Source: Dimorphilus gyrociliatus (lineage: Eukaryota > Annelida > Polychaeta > Dinophilidae). Taken from it: 64,000 bases of DNA. Positions 58,440 through 64,000 of this stretch are shown here, in pieces. The stretch spans positions 2,740,335 to 2,804,334 of the forward strand of contig CAJFCJ010000012.1 of assembly GCA_904063045.1 (NCBI GenBank), read 5' to 3'. Position 1 is the stretch's first letter, and every line of letters begins with the position of its first letter. Both the position numbers and the translations under genes were made by a program. The notes under the pieces were generated by a model. The model was not told the origin of the DNA and did not search any database. It was given only the letters and a program-made list of their open reading frames with translations.

Positions 58440-59450
58440 CATAAAAATTGAAGAAGAATTTCTAGCCTCTGCTAAGTGGATTATAGTTATTCACTTTATG
58501 GAATATTCATATTGGTGTTTCAATATTTCCTTCAATAAATCACCTAACCAATAGCTTTGCCCTTCAGACAAATTACAGAGAGAAAAGTCTACTGTACAAA
58601 GGGATTTTGAACAGCTTTATAATCCTTTGCATATACTTTCCATGCCTTTTCCAAGTTTGTCATTATCGGCTAAATTAATATCCTGTAAATTATGACAATC
58701 TTTCAACAGATCACCAAGCTAGTAACCTTGTTGTTTTTTTAATTTGGTATAACTAAAGTCTAGTTTCAAAAGAGTATTAGATGAATGTTTTAAGCCTATA
58801 CAAATATCCTAAAATACTTCTTGTTCACGGATACGACAGAAAACGTCCACAAATCAGTGCTTTTACCCTAACCCTAACTCAGCCCTTAGCTGTACCTAAC
58901 ATTTCCATTACCCCTAACCCTCAGAACGGACCCTCTCAACTACAAACCAGTTGCTGTTTTCTTTGGCCTAACCATTTCTCAATCCAAATTTTTGTCTTGA
59001 AATTTCTCATTTGTGGACGTTTTCTGTCGACCCCCTTGTTCACTGTTGGAGCTTAGATGAACATTTTACTGATTACTGCATTTTTTTAATAGATCAGATA
59101 ACCAGTGGCTTTGTTTTGGAAGTAAAGACCATCCTTGTAAATTAATATTCAATAGGGATCCAGATGACGATTTTAATTCCTTACATATTTTATCAAATCC
59201 CCAACTGAATGTACTAACTAAACTTATGTCAATTTCCCTAATTAAGGGAAAATCAAGTCACATTTAGAAAACTTAATACTCCAAAGAGATTTTGCAGATG
59301 CTTTTAATCCATTGCAGATAAATTTCAAGCCATTGTCTAAACATTGATTATCGGGATTATCGGTTACAAACGAAACCTTCATCCACTTCATTTTTACAAT
59401 CGTATTTCAAGTCGCACAAAAGATTTTTATCAATGCAAAAGGTTTTTATA
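58440..59450 (-). pseudogene. LDLa plus ribonuclease-inhibitor-type LRR relic
   Basis: Minus strand near 59440-59370 gives an LDLa-like piece (FCIDKNLLCDLKYDCKNEVD). A frame change leads into NQCLDNGLKFICNGLKASAK and SLWSIKFSKCDL (59340-59255), and after stops and a MITE insertion, CHNLQDINLADNDKLGKGM and SLCTVDFSLCNLSEG (58720-58560). The LRRs are of the long 28-residue NLR/ribonuclease-inhibitor type, unlike those of receptors A-C. Several stops and shifts indicate a dead gene. Confidence 0.6.
58829..59034. repeat. MITE with 9-bp target duplication
   Basis: 206 bp, inverted ends sharing GACAGAAAACGTCCACAAAT, flanked by CTTGTTCAC at 58820-58828 and 59035-59043. A 9-bp duplication fits the Mutator superfamily. 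The core holds several CCCTAACCC-like stretches. It lies inside the LRR relic. Confidence 0.82.
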
Positions 59451-59626
59451 TTATTTTATTAATATTTTTAAATATTAAGTAGTTTCTCATGCTTTTTCCT
59501 TTTTTTCTTCATTTGCAGGTTACAAAATGGAAAAGAAACTTTAAGTTATTTGTTTTTAAATATTTGAATTTTCAATTTAAAAACTACTCAACATTTCAAA
59601 TATTAATAGAAAAACAAATTATGCAA

Positions 59627-61078
59627 TTATACAGAAATGACCGATAGAAGAATGATTAAGTAAAAAATAACTAAATTAATTTCATTGGTTTTTGATGAAC
59701 CACCTGGAAAATAGAAATAAAGTACTGATTGAAAAATGGATGTATCTGAATTTTTAAAACTTACTAGTTGACTTTGAATATGATACTGTTTTGGTTAATG
59801 TATTCCTTTTCTCTTTTACAATATTCCAGGCTGTACATTCATAATCATTTTTACCCTGCCATTCATCTTTAATTACCAGTTTTGAATCTGTTGAAACAAT
59901 TGTACCATTTTTCTGTAGAAATTTGTGATAATTTTAACACAGATTACATAAAAGAAAAACCAAAATGGCTACCATTCTCCATTCATATTTAGGAATAGGA
60001 TTTCCTATTGCTGAACAAATGAGTTCATCTTTCTTAATATCCTTTGCTATATTTATATCTCTAACTTTGTCTAAAATTTCGTTTGGATCATTAAATTCAA
60101 AATCCATTTTTTAAAAAAAAAATAATTCAATACCTACATTCAACTTTAATTTTCACAGGATTTTTACTTTTAAATAAAAGAAAATTATCATTTCCATCTT
60201 TATATAACTTTAATTGACAATAGAAAGCTTCATTATTCATATCCCATGTTGCAATAATAGAACTATTTAACGTAATTAATCCATCAGTATAGGTTATTGT
60301 TGAAAATGAGCTTATCTGTCTATCTTTCATCATAACTTCAAAATTGATACTCGATGAACCCCATAAATTAAATTCACAGATAAAATCAAATTTTTCATCT
60401 TCAACTTGAACAGTTAAAGGATATTTTACAATTCTTAGATCAGAATCTATTTGAAAATTTCATTTAAAAATGACAGTTAACTTATGAATAAAAAACCCTA
60501 TTATTTTAAATTACCATATAAGGCTATTGCAGTTGTCTTAGAATCAGCACTATTGTCATCAGTAACTGTTGCATTTATTATAAAACCATCAATCTGTTTT
60601 GGATGGAATTTTTGTGTAAACTAAATCTATGTTGCATTAAACATTAACTTACTTTTTTTACATTGTTAACTGTGAATAGATAAGTTGAACTTTCTCCGCT
60701 AGGTGTCACCTGCCATCTATTTTTGTAGTAATCAGTAAAATTAGGAGTTTTATAAATTAACTGATTAACATCACTGTAAAGCCTTTCTAATTGAATTCCA
60801 TTAATTTCTATAATTTAAAAAACAAAATTTTTAAAGCAATTTCTCTCTTTTTTGGTGGAAATTTCAATATTTACTGCTGAGACCGTATCGTATATTCAAC
60901 GTTTCACCAAGTTTAGCAACAACCCGACTGGGAGCTTGATAAATTTGTACTGAAAATTATGAAATGTCTAATTATCATCATTACAAATTAAAGAACAATT
61001 TTTACCTCCAGAAATTTGTGTCACAATATTTAACATTGAAAAAATATAGATAACTTTTTTATTAATATTTCTATCCAT
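59627..61078 (-). CDS. Probable GPI-anchored protein with about three Ig-like domains
   Basis: ATG at 61078 gives a signal peptide-like start (KVIYIFSMLNIVTQISG). Short exons follow: about 60.9 kb (APSRVVAKLGETLNIRYGLS), 60.66-60.81 kb, 60.52-60.60 kb, 60.12-60.45 kb with an Ig Cys pair (FICEFN to AFYCQL), 59.97-60.11 kb (ELICSAIGNP) and 59.77-59.91 kb (DYECTAWN). A consensus donor (GTAAGT) joins in phase to a last exon encoding SGSSKTNEINLVIFYLIILL and a few more residues to the stop at 59627. A small-residue site followed by a terminal hydrophobic tail with no cytoplasmic part is typical of GPI attachment. It is an adhesion- or recognition-type protein; partners unknown. Splice sites at the middle exons are approximate. 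Confidence 0.68.
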
Positions 61079-62807
61079 CTCTTCTATCAAACTTTCAGCT
61101 ACAATTATCTTTGACACTACAGCCTGTTCTTAAAGTTAATACATCTATTTGTACTAAACTTTGCGCATGCGCATAAAAGAACCTTTACACTTTTGATTTG
61201 TAAGCGGATTATTTTTAAATTTTACGAATTGTACGAATAATATAACAGTCAGAGTAGTCCTAATGTTGTTTATAATGTTTGATGATGTACAATAGAGACC
61301 TTCGCACCATTTTAGATTACTTTTGTAAAATACGCCTATTTAAAGATAATGTTATCTGCAAAAAGAGTAATGACTCGATACTGGTATAAAACGCCTTATA
61401 ATATTATCAAATTTTAGCTTAATTGATAGTAGTAATAATGAAAAAAATGAGTCAATAAATATTCCATTTTCTTGGTGTGACAGTAAAAAAATAGTACACT
61501 TTTATATTATAAGCTTTATCTATCTTTTATCTTATATATATATATATATATATATATCTTTCTTATATCTTTAAAGCTTATCTTTTAATCATTAATTTTA
61601 ACAATGATAATAGTTTTACATGAAGTCTCCTTAGGCCTACACACTTAGAAATGAAGACCTACAAAGACGTTCAGACTTGGTTGCCTCCTTCGAATAATGA
61701 TATAATATTTGTAGAGGAGAGGTGATCAACTGCAAATTGACAATGCTCAGAAATATCTAGGTTAAAGAGAGAGGGAATGAAATTTTTTTCTTTCAATACA
61801 ATGAGTAGTTCAAATATTCAAATAATTGCTTTTTCTCTCTTTCTCTTAAATGAGAGCTATTGTTCTCTGGGTAGATTTTTGTATGTAAAAAACCGGAAGT
61901 GGACTATGTTATCACTTGAAATTTCTTAACACATACAAACAAGCAGATATTTTCGTGAATTTAATAACTGATTGAAACAAAATAAACATTCAACACTAGT
62001 CAATTGTAGCTGGAACAATTCAAAATTAGATGAATGCCTCTAATTCTAAGAAGAAATTTACCGAAATATTTAAAATATAACTTATATCGGAATGTTTTAC
62101 TTTTCAGGATTGTAGGCCAAGTGGGTTTTTATAGTAACATTCTGTTATTATCTATTCAAATCCGAGAGGAGAGCAAATGAATTAACCTCATCTATGATTG
62201 TCCATAGTAGATTAATTTTTAAAGATACCCTTGACCTTTCAAGTTGAATTTTTTTTTCATTTTCACTATTCAAGTATCAATGCTTTTAACAGCTGCAAAA
62301 TTATTCAATAATTCTTTTCTCTAATTTCCGCTGTTCTTTCACTAGTCAACTGTTTCTTCTCGCATGAGTAACGCCCATGTTTTATGTAATTTAATGACAT
62401 TCCAACACATAAACATCTGTTAAATCTGCAAAAGCGGCAAGCGAAAATTCAGTCCCTATCTGGATTGTAGAGATGGCGATAAGGTTGATTAAAATCTCTC
62501 AATAAGTAGGTCACTACCTAAATATATAATAATATTTACCCCGTAGAAGGACTACCGCAAACAGAACATGGCGGTAGTGTTTCCCAATAGTAGCTGTATT
62601 GAATTCAACTAGGTGCACACCAATTTTGAACTTGAAATTAAACTTCAAAATTTTGCCACTTCTAGACGTTTCCTATTTGGCACTTGCTTGGAGTAGTTTT
62701 AAATTTATAGTAAAGGCAACAGTAACAACTGACAAAATGTGAATGATTTCTATATTTAAAAATGTTCATTTTACAGTGACAATAAAAGCAAAAGAAAAAG
62801 TAAATGT
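61079..62807. other. Long intergenic region; no gene seen
   Basis: AT-rich, with a (TA)n microsatellite at about 61535-61557. No frame above background, no recognisable repeat or RNA gene. Confidence 0.5.
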
Positions 62808-63701
62808 TTATGTTGAAGATGCTACTCTATTCTTTTTGAATAGTTGAAAAAATGAAAGTTTAATTGAAGAATTACCAATAATCGTTATTATTGGATTAAA
62901 TACAGCTTGAGAAATGATTATGATATCTGATGATCTGACGATTTTAAATGATAAACTTGTTGGTTTTCGATAATATAAAAAATATGTTAAAGAATATAAC
63001 ATCCAAACAGAAGACATTAAAATTAATTGTAGTAAAGTTGCTTTAGAAGACTTTGAAATATTCTTACCTTTCTTTGTCTGTTCTTGAATATGAATTGTGT
63101 GTTTTTTAGCCAATTTCAAAACTTTTAAATGAAGAATTAAAGCTCCAAAAATATTTGGCAGAAAGATACATTGATAAATAAAAAAATATTCATTTTCATA
63201 CACCATAGATCCTTGGCAGATTCCACCTTTTCTATAGCCAAACAATGGAATATATGATGGAAAGAGACACAAGATAAATGTAAGGAGAACGATAAGGATA
63301 ATAATAAAATATGATTTACAATGAGTAAAATATCTATCATAATGAAAAGGATATTTAATCATAATATATCTATAAATAAAACAAAATAACAAGAATATTT
63401 GAGATTCAACATATAAAATAGCTTTTAATAAATAAAATACAACACAAAAAAATGGCATAACCATTTCAAAATTTATGAATAATAATAAATTCGTTTCTGC
63501 AACATTCCAGATTAACGTAAACAAGTCTGCAACAGTTATAGCTGGAATAAATATTATTACTGTTTTCGTAATATTTCCATCTTTCAAAATTAAAAATAGT
63601 ACCAGACTATTTAATATAGTTCCAAAACTGAACAGACAGTAATAGATTGTTGCTAAAACTAGTTCAAAATTTTCATTTTCAAACAAAGTGGTATTATTCA
63701 T
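62808..63701 (-). CDS. Single-exon class A GPCR (orphan, peptide-receptor-like)
   Basis: 297 residues with seven hydrophobic segments and an N-glycosylation site at the start (MNNTT). TM1 carries GTILNSLVLF, TM2 ADLF, the end of TM3 YRYIMIKYP in place of E/DRY, and TM7 NPIITI in place of NPxxY. A Cys before TM3 (PFFC) and one in the second extracellular loop (GGICQG) can form the usual disulfide. The third inner loop is Lys-rich, and the C-terminus is short. No intron is seen. Such receptors form large lineage-specific families in lophotrochozoans; the ligand cannot be told from the sequence. Confidence 0.85.
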   Translation of the reverse strand: MNNTTLFENENFELVLATIYYCLFSFGTILNSLVLFLILKDGNITKTVIIFIPAITVADLFTLIWNVAETNLLLFINFEMVMPFFCVVFYLLKAILYVESQIFLLFCFIYRYIMIKYPFHYDRYFTHCKSYFIIILIVLLTFILCLFPSYIPLFGYRKGGICQGSMVYENEYFFIYQCIFLPNIFGALILHLKVLKLAKKHTIHIQEQTKKGKNISKSSKATLLQLILMSSVWMLYSLTYFLYYRKPTSLSFKIVRSSDIIIISQAVFNPIITIIGNSSIKLSFFQLFKKNRVASST

Positions 63702-63711
63702 ATTTGTTATT

Positions 63712-63755
63712 AGAGAGAGAGACAGAGAGAGAGTGAGAGACGGAGAGAAATTAAT
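63712..63755. repeat. (GA)n microsatellite upstream of the GPCR
   Basis: Imperfect GAGA run next to the GPCR start codon. Confidence 0.7.
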
Positions 63756-63901
63756 TTATTCCTATAATAATAATGCAGATATTATTCATATACATGATTT
63801 TACTTAATGGAAGTCATCTCTTTTCTCTCTGCATCTTTCATAAATGCTCTGTAAATTTATGTTTCCATTGTTGAAACTTTCAACTAAACTGCTGCTCATT
63901 T

Positions 63902-63968
63902 ATGGATATTTATGCAATTTTAGCCTTTCTATTTTTAATTAAACATTCATGTGCCATCAATCAGACAG
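63902..63968 (+). CDS. First exon of a secreted or membrane protein, cut by the window edge
   Basis: ATG at 63902 gives MDIYAILAFLFLIKHSCAIN, a signal peptide, followed by a GTAATA donor after QT. The rest of the gene lies beyond the window. It is divergent from the GPCR at 62808. Confidence 0.5.
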
Positions 63969-64000
63969 GTAATATGGAAAGTCATTAAAAGTAGGTGCAC

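Noticed and set aside
58781-59056. Plus-strand 91-codon frame
   Set aside because: Covers the MITE with CCCTAA-type repeats; no coding signal.
1-64000. CRISPR arrays, operons, bacterial promoters, rRNA or tRNA genes
   Set aside because: Spliced animal genes throughout; no regularly spaced repeats, no cloverleaf or rRNA signature noticed by eye. The tRNA-Ser match is only the primer-binding site of the retroelement.

Overview
The window looks like nuclear DNA of a small invertebrate animal with a compact, AT-rich genome. Introns are mostly 45-75 bp with GT/AG ends, genes are packed close together, and the proteins are metazoan: receptors with LDL-receptor class A (LDLa) repeats, leucine-rich repeats (LRR) and seven membrane helices, F5/8C-like lectins, Ig proteins and secreted peptides. 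A minute annelid such as Dimorphilus would fit the short introns and the env-bearing Ty3/gypsy elements; this is inference, not proof.

Layout. 1-16.2 kb is mostly transposon debris: an env-bearing Ty3/gypsy element on the minus strand (1-7198) abutting the 3' end of a plus-strand relative, a BEL/Pao relic, further LTRs, one secreted three-exon gene (9725-11043), and a small secreted Cys-rich peptide gene (14524-14821) whose promoter and first exon are repeated in a 623-bp inverted repeat. 16.4-23.8, 33.2-40.9 and 50.6-57.1 kb hold three same-strand paralogous receptor genes. 24.2-32.7 kb is a second gypsy element split by a complete MULE transposon with a 10-bp target duplication, followed by BEL/Pao and Tc1 scraps. 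41.9-45.8 kb (plus) and 47.2-49.2 kb (minus) hold two secreted multidomain lectin-like genes. 57.3-59.5 kb is a relic zone (mariner, MITEs, LDLa/LRR pseudogene). 59.6-61.1 kb encodes a probable GPI-anchored Ig protein, 62.8-63.7 kb a single-exon class A GPCR, and a signal-peptide exon starts at the right edge.

Most notable system. Each of the three receptors combines, from N to C terminus, a signal peptide, several SRCR-like segments, a C-type-lectin-like segment, four or more LDLa repeats, LRRs with the LGR-type CC..W hinge, seven membrane helices, and a cytoplasmic tail that reads as a degenerate protein kinase fold. In all three the catalytic HRD aspartate position is occupied by lysine. 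This is a tandem family of GPCR-pseudokinase fusions with a pattern-recognition-style ectodomain, interspersed with secreted lectins. A recognition or immune-type role is inference only.

The gypsy elements are also unusual. The LTR itself carries the gag start and about 24 in-frame codons, so the tRNA-Ser-type primer-binding site lies inside the gag reading frame. A four-unit array of SUMO-interacting-like motifs sits between protease and reverse transcriptase. Several breaks in these elements fall in homopolymers and may be assembly errors.
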